This document shows, piece by piece, positions 49,403 through 58,751 of a DNA stretch of 64,000 nucleotides. Position 1 is the first letter of the stretch. Every line of letters starts with the position of its first letter. Location of the stretch: NCBI RefSeq assembly GCF_003337555.1, contig NZ_QPJK01000014.1, forward strand, positions 1 through 64,000, read 5' to 3'. Origin of the DNA: Pseudorhodoferax soli. Its GTDB lineage: Bacteria > Pseudomonadota > Gammaproteobacteria > Burkholderiales > Burkholderiaceae_C. A model generated the notes under the pieces. The model saw only the letters and a list, made by a program, of their open reading frames with translations. It had not been told where the DNA came from and searched no databases. The position numbers were made by a program, and so were the translations under genes.

Positions 49403-52174
49403 TCACGCCGCCTTCTCCCCGCGCCCGGCGAGCGTGTAGAGCGTCTGCACCAGTTCGTCGGCCTCCACCGGTTTGACGAGGTGCACCTGGAAGCCCGCCA
49501 TCAGCGTGCGCACGCGGTCGCCGGGTTGCGCCAGGCCGGTCAGCGCCACCGCGGGCATGCGCTGCTCCAGCGTCACGCCGCGTTCGGCCTCGCGTTGGCG
49601 CACGGCGTGCATCACGCCGTAGCCGTCTTCGCCGTGCAGCACGATGTCGCACACCAGCAGATGCGGCCAGCGCGTCGTCGGCTCGCCGGCCAGCCATGCC
49701 AGCGCCGGTGCGCCACCCGGGAACGGCAGCACCTGCGCGCCCTCGGCGCCCAGCAGCATGGCCAGGGTGTCGCGCGCGTCGGCCATGTCGTCGATGACCA
49801 TGATGCGCAGGCCCGCCAGCGGCGTGTCGCCCAGGCCATGCCCGGCACCGGCGGCATGCGGCACGGGCGCCGGCTCGGCGGCCACGGCGCGCAGCGGCAG
49901 GTCCAGCATGTAGCGCATGCCGTGCAGTGCGCTCGGCGCTTCGATGGAGAAGCTGCCGCCCTGGCGCTCGATGGTCGAGCGCAACGCCATCGGGTCGAGC
50001 GGGGTCTCGGTGCCATGGGGCAGCGCGAGCCCGGCCAGCGCATCGGGGACGGGCGCCGGCGCGCGCTCGCCCACCGCGGCATGCCGGCCATCGGTCACGC
50101 TGAGGCAGGCGCGCCGGTCGCGGCGTTCCAGCCGCAGCTCGATGCGGCCCTGCGCGGGCGTGGCGTGCAGCGCCCACATGCACAGCTGGCGCAGCACCTG
50201 GGCCAGCGTGCCGGGGTCGCCCGTCACGCTGGCGTCGTCGATGTCGATCTCGGTGTACAGCCGCACCTGCCGCGCGTCGATGGTCTGGCGCAGGCCGTCG
50301 ATGGCGTTCGCCACCAGTGCCACCAGGTTGACGGGCTGGCGCGCCAGCTGGCGCTCCAGCCGCTCGAACTGCTGCTGCTGGCGCTGCAGGCTCCACAGCT
50401 GCGCGTAGAGGCCGGCCTGCGCCAGCAGGGCCTCGTGGCGTCCGCGTTCGACGATGCGGCCCTTGTCCATCACGACGATCTCGTCGGCGTTGACGATGGT
50501 GGACAGCCGGTGCGCGATGACCAGCGTGGTGCGGCCCTCGGCGATGCGGTCGAGCTCGCCCTGGATCGCGCGCTCCGCGCGGGTGTCGAGCGCCGACGTG
50601 GCCTCGTCGAAGACCATGATCGGCGGGTTCTTCAGGAAGGCCCGCGCGATGGCGATGCGCTGCTTCTCGCCGCCCGACAGCTTGAGCCCGCGCTCGCCCA
50701 CCACCGTCTCGTACTGCTGGGGCAGCGACAGGATGAACTCGTGCACCTGCGCGGCCTTGGCGGCCTCCATGATGTCGGCGATGCCGGCGCCCAGCCGCCC
50801 GTAGCCGATGTTGTAGGCGATGGTGTCGTTGAACAGCACGGTGTCCTGCGGCACCACGCCGATGGCCTCGCGCAGCGATTGCACGGTGACCGCGCGCAGG
50901 TCCTGTCCGTCCACCGCGATGCGTCCGCCGTTCACGTCGTACAGGCGCAGCAGCAGCCGCGCCAGCGTCGATTTGCCCGAGCCGCTGCCGCCCACCACGG
51001 CCACGGTCTGCCCGGCACCGATGGTGAGGCTCACATCCCAGAGCACCTGGCGGCCGGCCTCGTACGAGAAGTCCACATGCTCGAAGGCCACCACGCCGCC
51101 CTTGACCGCCAGCAACGCCTGCCCGGGGCGGTCCTCGATGTCGGGGCGCTGCGCCATCAGCGCGAACAGCTTCTCGGTGTTGACCAGTGCGTCGCTGGCC
51201 TCGCGGAACACGAAGCCCAGCGCGTTGAGCGGCAGGCAGATCTGGATCAGGTAGGCGTTGACGAGCACGAGGTCGCCCACCGACATGGCGCCGCGCACCG
51301 TCTGCTGGCCAGCCAGCAGCATGACGGCGGCCACGCCGGCGGCGATCACGGCACCCTGGCCGATGTGCAGCGCCGACAGCGTGCGCTGGTTGCCGATGCT
51401 GCCCTGCACCCACTGGGCGCAGATCTCCGCATAGCGCCGGCGCTCGTAGTCCTCGCGCGCATGGGTCTTGACCGTCTCGTAGTTCAGCAGGCTGTCGACC
51501 AAGCGGCCGTTGGCGCGCGAGTCCATCTCGTTGACGCGCCGCTGGCGCAGTTCGCGCCGCTGCGTCAGCCGCAGCGTGAGGACCGCGTAGACGCAGAAGG
51601 TGACCAGGATGGCGGCCGTGAACCACAGGCTGTAGCCCAGCGCCATCACCGCCAGCACGGCGGCGAACTCCACCAGCGTGGGCACCACCGTGAACAGCCC
51701 GGCACCGAGCAGGAAGCCGACGCCGGCGGTGCCGCGTTCCACGTCGCGGATCAGCGAGCCGGTGTTGCGCTGCACGTGGAAGCGCGGGTCCAGCGCCAGC
51801 AGGTGGGCGAAGCTGCGCTCGGCATAGGCCGTCGTCGTGCGTTGCGTCACGGGGGCGAACACCAGGTCGCGCAGTTCGGTGAACAGCGTGCCGAGGAAGC
51901 GCACCAGCGCGTAGGCCAGCAACAGGAACACCGGCACCACCAGCACCGACGCGTTGCCCTGGGCCGCGGCCGGCATCCCGGGCGCCACCGCCTCCACCAG
52001 CCCGGCCGGGTGGCTGAAGCGGTCGACGATGGCCTTGAGCAGGAACGGCACGGCCACGCCCGCGGCCTTCGCCAGCACGAGGAGCGCCACAGCCAGCAGG
52101 GTGCGCCGCCGGTAGGCCCAGGCCGCAGCCCACAGGCCGGCGAACACCCTGCGCTTGTCCGCGGAAGTGGTCAT
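49403..52174 (-). CDS. ABC exporter (ATM1-like) fused to a degenerate kinase-like domain and a receiver
   Basis: A 923-residue fusion. Residues about 1-310 hold six TM helices of an ABC exporter. The nucleotide-binding domain follows, with Walker A GGSGSGKST (about 394-402), signature LSGGEKQR (about 497) and Walker B VFDEATSALD. The TM and ATPase parts resemble ATM1/HMT1 exporters (VVPQDTVLFNDTIAYNI). After a linker is a histidine-kinase-like ATPase region (about 600-780) without the N-box Asn (LRQLCMWALHAT) or a DxGxG motif, so it is probably not catalytic. Then comes an intact receiver (VIDDMADA about 801, Asp in VCDIVL about 841, Lys in VKPVEADEL about 897). The receiver may control export. 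This layout is unusual. Confidence 0.88.
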   Translation of the reverse strand: MTTSADKRRVFAGLWAAAWAYRRRTLLAVALLVLAKAAGVAVPFLLKAIVDRFSHPAGLVEAVAPGMPAAAQGNASVLVVPVFLLLAYALVRFLGTLFTELRDLVFAPVTQRTTTAYAERSFAHLLALDPRFHVQRNTGSLIRDVERGTAGVGFLLGAGLFTVVPTLVEFAAVLAVMALGYSLWFTAAILVTFCVYAVLTLRLTQRRELRQRRVNEMDSRANGRLVDSLLNYETVKTHAREDYERRRYAEICAQWVQGSIGNQRTLSALHIGQGAVIAAGVAAVMLLAGQQTVRGAMSVGDLVLVNAYLIQICLPLNALGFVFREASDALVNTEKLFALMAQRPDIEDRPGQALLAVKGGVVAFEHVDFSYEAGRQVLWDVSLTIGAGQTVAVVGGSGSGKSTLARLLLRLYDVNGGRIAVDGQDLRAVTVQSLREAIGVVPQDTVLFNDTIAYNIGYGRLGAGIADIMEAAKAAQVHEFILSLPQQYETVVGERGLKLSGGEKQRIAIARAFLKNPPIMVFDEATSALDTRAERAIQGELDRIAEGRTTLVIAHRLSTIVNADEIVVMDKGRIVERGRHEALLAQAGLYAQLWSLQRQQQQFERLERQLARQPVNLVALVANAIDGLRQTIDARQVRLYTEIDIDDASVTGDPGTLAQVLRQLCMWALHATPAQGRIELRLERRDRRACLSVTDGRHAAVGERAPAPVPDALAGLALPHGTETPLDPMALRSTIERQGGSFSIEAPSALHGMRYMLDLPLRAVAAEPAPVPHAAGAGHGLGDTPLAGLRIMVIDDMADARDTLAMLLGAEGAQVLPFPGGAPALAWLAGEPTTRWPHLLVCDIVLHGEDGYGVMHAVRQREAERGVTLEQRMPAVALTGLAQPGDRVRTLMAGFQVHLVKPVEADELVQTLYTLAGRGEKAA

Positions 52175-52269
52175 GCGCGGGCCCGGCAAGCGGCGTACCC
52201 GGTGCGCCTTGGCGAAGGGGAGGTGGGCGCGCTGCAGCCTGCGGGAACACCGATTGCCCACACGGTCCC

Positions 52270-52902
52270 ATGGCGCAAGACCACGTTCACTCGCCGGGCG
52301 CCGCCCCGCCGCGGGCGCCGGCCCGCGCGCTGGCCGCGCTGCGCGAGGCCACCGACGCATGCCGCCAGTGCCCCATCGGCGCCGGTGCCACGCAATCGGT
52401 GGTGGGCGAGGGCCCGGCGCATGCACCGCTGATGCTCGTGGGCGAGCAGCCCGGCGACCAAGAGGACCGCAGCGGCCAGCCCTTCGTGGGGCCGGCCGGC
52501 CGGCTGCTGGACCTGGCGCTGCAAGAGGCCGGCATCGACCGCCGTGCCGTCTTCGTCACCAATGCGGTCAAGCACTTCAAGTACGAGCTGCGCGGCAAGC
52601 GGCGCATCCACAAGTCGCCGGGCCAGCGCGAGATCGCGGTCTGCGTCCAGTGGCTGGAGCAGGAGATCGCGCTCGTGCGTCCGCACGCGTTCGTCGCGCT
52701 GGGGGCGACGGCGGCGCGGGCGCTGCTGGGGCGCCCCACGCCCGTGCTGCGCAACCGCGGGCAGTGGCTTGCGCGCGAGGACGGCCGGAGCGTGCTCATC
52801 ACCGTGCACCCCTCGGCGCTGCTGCGCCTGCGCGGCGCCGACCACGATGCCGGCGTGCGCGAACTGGTGCGCGATCTGGCCCGTGCGCGCGAGCGCGCCT
52901 GA
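52270..52902 (+). CDS. udgX: UdgX-type uracil-DNA glycosylase
   Basis: A 210-residue family-4-like glycosylase. It carries the Fe-S Cys pattern beginning CRQCPIG, motif A GEQPGDQED, and the diagnostic KRRIH loop (Lys110-His114 by count, in GKRRIHKSP) unique to UdgX. That His forms a covalent bond with the abasic sugar after uracil removal in characterised UdgX, making a stable DNA-protein adduct. The C-terminal HPSALLR motif is present. It is a lone gene, divergent from the ABC fusion by 95 bases. Confidence 0.92.
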   Translation: MAQDHVHSPGAAPPRAPARALAALREATDACRQCPIGAGATQSVVGEGPAHAPLMLVGEQPGDQEDRSGQPFVGPAGRLLDLALQEAGIDRRAVFVTNAVKHFKYELRGKRRIHKSPGQREIAVCVQWLEQEIALVRPHAFVALGATAARALLGRPTPVLRNRGQWLAREDGRSVLITVHPSALLRLRGADHDAGVRELVRDLARARERA

Positions 52903-52985
52903 GCCATGGCGGCGCGCCAGCCGCCGACCCGCCGCGCACCGCCTGCCGTGCCTGCCGGAAGGCCCGGGAAGTTTTGCAGCAAGCC

Positions 52986-53513
52986 CTACGGCCTGGCATC
53001 CGCCGGCGGCGCGAACAACAGCCCCTCCGCACCGTGCCCGGCCGCCAGCCGCTTGACTTCCGCCCGCAGGTAGCCTGCCAGCATCAGGCCGAAGGCCTCG
53101 TCGTACCAGGGGTGCGCGCCGCTGGTGGCGGCGACGATGCCGTCCAGGCACACGCCGCCCCACAGCAGGGTGTCGCCGGGCTGCAGCCGGTGCGGGTAGC
53201 GCGCCTGCAGCACGTGGCCGTCCATCTGGTGGCGCCAGCTCAGCAGCGCCTTGGCGCGCGCGAACTGCTCGTAGTCGGCGTCCCAGCGTGCCGGGTCGCC
53301 GACCGAGTGCTCCAGCAGGATCGCCTGCGCGAACGCCGACGTGGCGGGCGGGCGCCCTGGGTCCATCAGCACGATGTGCAGGAAACCGGTGCCGCTGACC
53401 TGCGGGTCCTGCAGCTGTGCCTGGATCGCGGGCAGGGCGCGCGCGAGCGCCGCCTGCGCGGCCTGGCGGGCGAGCCAGCTGCCGGCGGGCGCAAGAGAGG
53501 TATCGGTGTGCAT
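52986..53513 (-). CDS. Conserved hypothetical protein
   Basis: A 175-residue soluble protein beginning MHTDTSLAPAGSWLARQAAQ. Its most distinctive segments are QVSGTGFLHIVLMDPGRP and LQPGDTLLWGGVCLDGIVAATSGAHPWYDEAF, which I think recur in uncharacterised Burkholderiales proteins. There is no signal peptide, TM helix or metal motif. It is convergent with udgX and divergent from the glycan operon. No function can be offered. Confidence 0.65.
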   Translation of the reverse strand: MHTDTSLAPAGSWLARQAAQAALARALPAIQAQLQDPQVSGTGFLHIVLMDPGRPPATSAFAQAILLEHSVGDPARWDADYEQFARAKALLSWRHQMDGHVLQARYPHRLQPGDTLLWGGVCLDGIVAATSGAHPWYDEAFGLMLAGYLRAEVKRLAAGHGAEGLLFAPPADARP

Positions 53514-53642
53514 GGACGGCGGCGGGCAAGCGGCGTGCCGCGCCGTGCGCGCGGCCGGCGGGCCCCCGGCAGGGCTGCCGTGGGCACACGGTTTGCCACA
53601 CGGCATTGCACCCGGAACGTCTCCGGCCAGGATCCACAACAC

Positions 53643-54959
53643 ATGAGCAAGCCCATGCGCATCGCCCTCATCAGTGAACACGCCTCGCCGCTGGCTGCGG
53701 CAGGCGGTGTCGATTCAGGGGGCCAGAACATCTATGTGAACCACGTGGCCCGCAAGCTGGCCGCCCGCGGCCACGCCGTCGAGGTCTTCACGCGGCGCGA
53801 CAGCCCGGACCTGCCGCCGGTCGTCCCGCTGTGCCGCGGCGCGCGCGTGGTGCATGTGCCGGCCGGGCCGCCGCGCTTCGTGCGCAAGGAAGAGCTGCTG
53901 CCCTGCATGCAGGAGTTCGCGCGCAGCTGCGAGGAGCGGCTGCGCAGGAGCCGGCCCTTCGACGTGGCGCACGCCAACTTCTTCATGTCCGGCCTGGTCG
54001 CGCGGCACCTGCAGCGCAGCCTGATGCTGCCGTTCGCGATGACCTTCCACGCGCTCGGGCTGGTGCGCCTGCAGCACCAGAAGGAAGCCGATGCCTTTCC
54101 ACCGGAGCGCATCGCCATCGAGCACCAGTGCGTGCGCGACGCCGACGTGCTGATCGCCGAGTGCCCGCAGGACCAGGACGACCTCATGCACCTGTACGGC
54201 GCGGCGCCCGAGCGCATCGCCATGGTGCCCTGCGGTTTCGACGCTGGCGAGTTCAGCCCCTGCAAGCGCGCCACGGCGCGGCGCGAGCTGGGCATCGCGC
54301 AGGACGAGTTCCTGGTGCTGCAGCTCGGCCGGCTGGTGCCGCGCAAAGGCATCGACAACGTGATCGCGGCGCTGGCGCATGCGCGCACCTTGCTGCCGCC
54401 GCAGGCCAGGCTGCGGCTGCTGGTGGTGGGCGGCGATGCGCCTGAGCCCGACGAGCACCGCACGCCGGAGATCGCGCGGCTGCGCCGCATTGCCGAGGCG
54501 CTGGGCGTGGCGGCCGACGTGCACTTCACCGGCCACCGGCGGCGCGCGCAGCTGCGCCACTACTACGCGGCCGCCGACGTCTTCGTGTCGACGCCGTGGT
54601 ACGAGCCCTTCGGCATCACGCCGCTGGAGGCCATGGCCTGCGCCGTGCCGGTGCTGGCCAGCGATGTCGGCGGCCTGCGCTACTCGGTGGTGGATGGCGC
54701 CACGGGCTTCCTGGTGCCGCCGCGCGATCCGCAGGCGCTGGCCGAGCGCATGGCCCTGCTGCACAGCCGGCCCGCGCTGGCGGCGCGGATGGGGCGGGCC
54801 GGCCAGCGGCGCGTGCAGTCCATGTTCACCTGGGACAAGGTCGTCGACGGCCTGGTCGAGGCCTACCGCGGCATCGTGCGCCAGCCGGCGCCCGTGCACC
54901 GCATGCCGCCGCGCGCGGTGCCCGACGTGCGCAGCGTCGCCATGCTGGGAGGTGCCTGA
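53643..54959 (+). CDS. Glycosyltransferase, GT4 family
   Basis: A 438-residue GT-B enzyme. The N-terminus SEHASPLAAAGGVDSGGQNIYVNHVARKLAARGH is typical of the sucrose-synthase/MshA branch, and the C-terminal domain has RLVPRKGIDNVI and the EPFGITPLEAMACAVPVLASDVGG donor site. It transfers a sugar from a nucleotide-sugar to a lipid- or glycan-acceptor. It opens the glycan operon; its stop overlaps the next ATG (TGATG). Confidence 0.9.
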   Translation: MSKPMRIALISEHASPLAAAGGVDSGGQNIYVNHVARKLAARGHAVEVFTRRDSPDLPPVVPLCRGARVVHVPAGPPRFVRKEELLPCMQEFARSCEERLRRSRPFDVAHANFFMSGLVARHLQRSLMLPFAMTFHALGLVRLQHQKEADAFPPERIAIEHQCVRDADVLIAECPQDQDDLMHLYGAAPERIAMVPCGFDAGEFSPCKRATARRELGIAQDEFLVLQLGRLVPRKGIDNVIAALAHARTLLPPQARLRLLVVGGDAPEPDEHRTPEIARLRRIAEALGVAADVHFTGHRRRAQLRHYYAAADVFVSTPWYEPFGITPLEAMACAVPVLASDVGGLRYSVVDGATGFLVPPRDPQALAERMALLHSRPALAARMGRAGQRRVQSMFTWDKVVDGLVEAYRGIVRQPAPVHRMPPRAVPDVRSVAMLGGA

Positions 54960-55690
54960 TGGACATGAACGGCAAGACCGCCCTGGTCACGGGCGCGGGC
55001 AGCGGCCTGGGTGCGGCCATCGCGCGGCAGTTGCTCGGTGCGGGCGCGCGCCTGGTGCTGCTCGACCGCGCCGGCGATCGCGTGCGCGATCTGGCGGGCG
55101 TCATCGACCCGGCCGGCGACAAGACGCTGGCGCTGGGTGTGGACATCTGCGACCGGTCCGCCGTGGCCGCCGCCCTGGCGCAGGCGACGGCCCACTTCGG
55201 CGGCCTGGACGTGCTCGTCAACAACGCCGGCACCGACGTCACCGCCTCGCTGGAAGAAGTGGATGCGCAGGCCTGGGACGCCGTGCTGGACACCAACCTG
55301 CGCAGCGTGTTCTACCTCTGCAAGAGCGCGCTGGCGCACCTGCGCGCCGCCGACGGCGGGCAGGGCGGGCAGATCGTGAACATCGCGTCGACCGCCGCCA
55401 CGCGCGCCTGGGCCAACGCCAGCGCCTACCACGCGAGCAAGTGGGGCCTGCTCGGCCTGTCGCGCGCGCTGCATGCCGAACTGCGGCCGCAGGGCATCCG
55501 CGTCAGCACGGTGATCGCGGGCGGCATGCGCACGCCGTTCCTGCTCGACCGCTTCCCCGAGCTGGACCCCGGCAAGCTGCAGGACCCGGCCACCGTCGCC
55601 TCGGCCGTGGCGTTCCTGCTGTCGGTGCCGCGCGGCTCGGTGGTGGCCGAGATCACCGTGCTGCCCGAGCAGGAGACCTCATGGCCCTGA
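54959..55690 (+). CDS. Short-chain dehydrogenase/reductase
   Basis: A 243-residue SDR. It has the cofactor loop TGAGSGLGAAIA, the NNAG motif (VLVNNAGTDVTASLEE), a catalytic Ser in IVNIASTAATRA and YHASK for the Tyr-Lys pair. This is a complete classical SDR active site. In context it may modify a nucleotide-sugar or glycan precursor. Coupled to the upstream glycosyltransferase by a 1-base overlap and followed by a small ORF. Confidence 0.88.
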   Translation: MDMNGKTALVTGAGSGLGAAIARQLLGAGARLVLLDRAGDRVRDLAGVIDPAGDKTLALGVDICDRSAVAAALAQATAHFGGLDVLVNNAGTDVTASLEEVDAQAWDAVLDTNLRSVFYLCKSALAHLRAADGGQGGQIVNIASTAATRAWANASAYHASKWGLLGLSRALHAELRPQGIRVSTVIAGGMRTPFLLDRFPELDPGKLQDPATVASAVAFLLSVPRGSVVAEITVLPEQETSWP

Positions 55691-55776
55691 ACCTGCGCGC
55701 CAACGCGGACGCGGCAGCCGCAGCGCACGTTGCGCGCGCATGGCACACGGGGCGCACGGCCCCGGGCGCAGCATGA
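55681..55776 (+). CDS. 31-codon microprotein linking SDR and GT9 genes
   Basis: An ATG at 55681 with CAGGAGACCTC as ribosome site opens a 31-codon ORF (MALNLRANADAAAAAHVARA start). It overlaps the SDR by 10 bases and its stop overlaps the GT9 ATG at 55773 (ATGA). It could be a real microprotein, the relic of a lost gene, or a device that carries ribosomes into GT9, which has no site of its own. No homologue is known to me. Confidence 0.5.
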   Translation: MALNLRANADAAAAAHVARAWHTGRTAPGAA

Positions 55777-56942
55777 CGCCGCCGGCAGCGGGGCTGGACC
55801 CGCGCTGGGCCGCTGTGCGCCGCCTGCTCGTGGTGCGGCTGGACAACCTGGGCGACCTGCTCATGACCACGCCGGCGCTGGCGGCCATCCGCCACAGCCT
55901 GCCGGGCGTGCACATGACGCTGCTGGGCTCGCCGGCAACGATGGCCGCGCTCGCACACCTGCCGATGCTGGACGAGGCCATCGGCTACGACGCGCCATGG
56001 GTCAAGGGCCAGGCCGGCGACGATGCCGGGCCCGACCACCGGCTGCTGCTGCGCCTGGGCTGCGGCCGCTACGACGCAGCCATCATCTTCACGGTGTGCA
56101 CGCAGAGCGCGCTGCCGGCCGCCATGCTGTGCCGTCTGGCGCAGATCCCGCTGCGGCTGGCCCACAGCCGCGAGAACCCGTATGCGCTGCTGAGCGACTG
56201 GGTGCTCGACGGCGAGCGTGTCGAGCAGGGCATGCGGCACGAGGTGCAGCGCCAGCTCGACCTGGTGCACAGCGTGGGCATGCAGGCGGCCGACCGGCGC
56301 CTGGTCTTCCACTACGCCGCGGCGCACATGCGCGCCGCGCGGCGCCGGCTGGTGGCGGCCGGCTGTGATGCGGCCCAGCCCTATGTGGTCGTGCACGTGG
56401 GCGCGACGGCGCCCTCGCGCCGTTACCCGCCGGAGCGGTTCGCCGCGGCGGCCGATGCCATCGCCGCCGCCAGCGGCCACTGCATCGTGTTCACGGGCAG
56501 CAGCGCGGAGGCGCCGCTGGTCGAGCGCGCACGCGCCTCGATGCGGCGGCCTTCGGTCTCGCTGGCGGGCCAGCTGGGCCTGGGCGAATTCGGTGCGCTG
56601 CTGGCCAGCGCGCGGGTGCTCGTCAGCAACAACACCGGGCCTGTGCACATGGCGGCCGCGCTGGGCACGCCGGTGGCCGTGCTCTACGCGCAGACCAACC
56701 CCCAGCACACGCCGTGGCTGACCGCGGCGCGCGTGCTGTACCACGACGTGGGCTGCCGCAACTGCCTGCGCAGCGTGTGTCCCGAGGGCCACAACGACTG
56801 CCTGCAGCGCGTCGAGCCGGCCGCCGTGGCCGCAGCGGCGCTCGACCTCATGGGCCTGGGCCACGCTGCGGTGCAGCCGGCGCAGGCCATGGCCAGCGCG
56901 CCGGCGCGGGCGCCCCTTTCATTGGTGGGAGCACAAGCATGA
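55773..56942 (+). CDS. Glycosyltransferase, GT9 (heptosyltransferase) family
   Basis: A 389-residue GT9 protein. The N-terminal LLVVRLDNLGDLLMTTPALAAIRHSLPG and the C-terminal SNNTGPVHMAAALGTPVAVLYAQT are hallmark motifs of ADP-heptose:LPS heptosyltransferases. It probably adds a heptose-like sugar to a core or surface glycan. The start at 55773 overlaps the microprotein stop; an ATG at 55740 is the alternative. It overlaps the carbamoyltransferase gene by 4 bases. Confidence 0.88.
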   Translation: MTPPAAGLDPRWAAVRRLLVVRLDNLGDLLMTTPALAAIRHSLPGVHMTLLGSPATMAALAHLPMLDEAIGYDAPWVKGQAGDDAGPDHRLLLRLGCGRYDAAIIFTVCTQSALPAAMLCRLAQIPLRLAHSRENPYALLSDWVLDGERVEQGMRHEVQRQLDLVHSVGMQAADRRLVFHYAAAHMRAARRRLVAAGCDAAQPYVVVHVGATAPSRRYPPERFAAAADAIAAASGHCIVFTGSSAEAPLVERARASMRRPSVSLAGQLGLGEFGALLASARVLVSNNTGPVHMAAALGTPVAVLYAQTNPQHTPWLTAARVLYHDVGCRNCLRSVCPEGHNDCLQRVEPAAVAAAALDLMGLGHAAVQPAQAMASAPARAPLSLVGAQA

Positions 56943-58723
56943 TCACACTGGGCATCAACGCCGCATTCCACGACAGCGCTGCCGTGCTGGTGGTCGACGG
57001 CGCCGTCGTCGCGGCCAGCGAGGAGGAGCGCTTCACGCGCATCAAGCACGGCAAGCGGCCGCTGCCGTTCACGGCCTGGGAGCTGCCGTTCCACGCCATC
57101 GACGACTGCCTGCGCCAGGGCGGCGTGCGGCTGGTCGACGTGGACCACGTGGCCTACAGCTACGACCCCCAGCGCTTCCTGCAGGACCGGGTGCAGGGCG
57201 GCAGCATCAGCCTGCCGCTGCAACCCTCGGCACACGCCGCCGGCGCCTGGGAGAACCCGTGGGACCCGCTGTTCGCGGCCTACATCGTCAACGCGCCGCG
57301 CCAGCTGGCCGACGGTGCGCCGCACCACCTGAAGGGCCGGCTGTCGGGCGCGCGGCACGACGGGCCATACCGCTTCCACTTCGTCGAGCACCACCTGTGC
57401 CACCAGGCCAGCGCCTTCCTGGCCAGCCCGTTCGAGGCCTGCGCGGTGATGACGCTGGACGGCCGCGGCGAGCATGCGACGACGAGCTACGGCGTCTACG
57501 CGGACGGCGTGTACCGCCAGCTCGGCGAGGTCTGCATGCCGCACTCGCTGGGCATGCTGTACGAGCAGGTCACGCACCACCTGGGCTTTCTGCATTCATC
57601 GGACGAGTACAAGGTGATGGCCCTGGCCGCCATGGGCAGCCCGCGCTTCGCAGCGGCGCTGGGCCGCCACATCGCCATGCTGCCCGAGGGCCGCTACCGC
57701 ATCGATCCCATCGACCTGACGGCGCTGGCCTGCCCGCCGCGCGCACGCGGGGCAGCGCTGGAGAGCGTGCACCTGGACCTGGCCGCTTCGCTGCAGCTGG
57801 TGCTGGAAGACAGCGCACTGCAGCTGGCGCGCTGGCTGCGTGAAGCCAGCGGGCAGCCGCGCCTGGCCATGGCCGGCGGCGTGGCGCTGAACTGCGTGAT
57901 GAACGCACGGCTGCGCGACAGCCGGGTGTTCGACGAGATCTGGGTGCAGCCCGCCGCCGGCGACGCCGGCACGGCGCTGGGTGCGGCCCTGTGGACGGAT
58001 GCGCGCCAGCGCCGCGGCGACGCACCGCCCGCCGGCCAGCCGAGCGCCCGTGGCGCCGCCACGCCGCTCGCGCCGCGCCGCTGGCGGATGGAGCACGCCT
58101 ACCTGGGGCCGGACTACGACGACGAAGCGATCGAGGCGCTGCTGCGCTGGGCCAAGCTGCCCTACCGCCGTGCTGACGACGTGTGCGCGGAGACGGCGCA
58201 GCTGCTCGCGCGCGGCTGCGTGATCGGCTGGTTCCAGGGCCGCATGGAGTTCGGCCCGCGCGCACTGGGCGCGCGCTCGATCCTGGCCTCGCCGGTGGAC
58301 CCGGCCATGCAGGCGCGCATCAACGAGTTGAAGGACCGCGAGGACTTCCGCCCCGTGGCGCCCGCGGTGCCGCAGGAGCGCCTGGCCGAATGGTTCAGCC
58401 CGGCCGAGGCCAATGGCGGGCAGGCGCCGTTCATGCTGTTCATCTACGACGTGCACGAAGACCAGGCGGCGCGCATCCCGTCGGCCTGCCACCAGGACCG
58501 CACGGCGCGCGTGCAGACCGTGTCGGCCGACGCCAATCCGCGTTTCCACGGCGTGCTGGAGGCGTTCGGCCGCATCACGGGCGTGCCGGTGCTCATCAAC
58601 ACCTCGTTCAACGTGCGCGGCGAGCCCATCGTCTGCACCCCCAAGGACGCGGTGGACGCATTCCACAGCACGCCGCTGGACGCGCTGGTGATCGGCCCGT
58701 TCGTGCTGGAGAAGCGCCCGTGA
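56939..58723 (+). CDS. Carbamoyltransferase, NodU/CmcH family
   Basis: A 594-residue carbamoyltransferase. The N-terminal actin-like domain has GINAAFHDSAAVLVVDG, HHLCHQASAF and SSDEYKVMALAAMG; the C-terminal YrdC-like part has FQGRMEFGPRALGARSIL. It transfers a carbamoyl group from carbamoyl phosphate, with ATP, to a hydroxyl group, typically of a sugar or antibiotic. In this operon the acceptor is presumably a glycan sugar. Coupled to GT9 by ATGA. Confidence 0.92.
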   Translation: MITLGINAAFHDSAAVLVVDGAVVAASEEERFTRIKHGKRPLPFTAWELPFHAIDDCLRQGGVRLVDVDHVAYSYDPQRFLQDRVQGGSISLPLQPSAHAAGAWENPWDPLFAAYIVNAPRQLADGAPHHLKGRLSGARHDGPYRFHFVEHHLCHQASAFLASPFEACAVMTLDGRGEHATTSYGVYADGVYRQLGEVCMPHSLGMLYEQVTHHLGFLHSSDEYKVMALAAMGSPRFAAALGRHIAMLPEGRYRIDPIDLTALACPPRARGAALESVHLDLAASLQLVLEDSALQLARWLREASGQPRLAMAGGVALNCVMNARLRDSRVFDEIWVQPAAGDAGTALGAALWTDARQRRGDAPPAGQPSARGAATPLAPRRWRMEHAYLGPDYDDEAIEALLRWAKLPYRRADDVCAETAQLLARGCVIGWFQGRMEFGPRALGARSILASPVDPAMQARINELKDREDFRPVAPAVPQERLAEWFSPAEANGGQAPFMLFIYDVHEDQAARIPSACHQDRTARVQTVSADANPRFHGVLEAFGRITGVPVLINTSFNVRGEPIVCTPKDAVDAFHSTPLDALVIGPFVLEKRP

Positions 58724-58751
58724 GGCTGGTGCACGGCGCCACGGTGCAACC

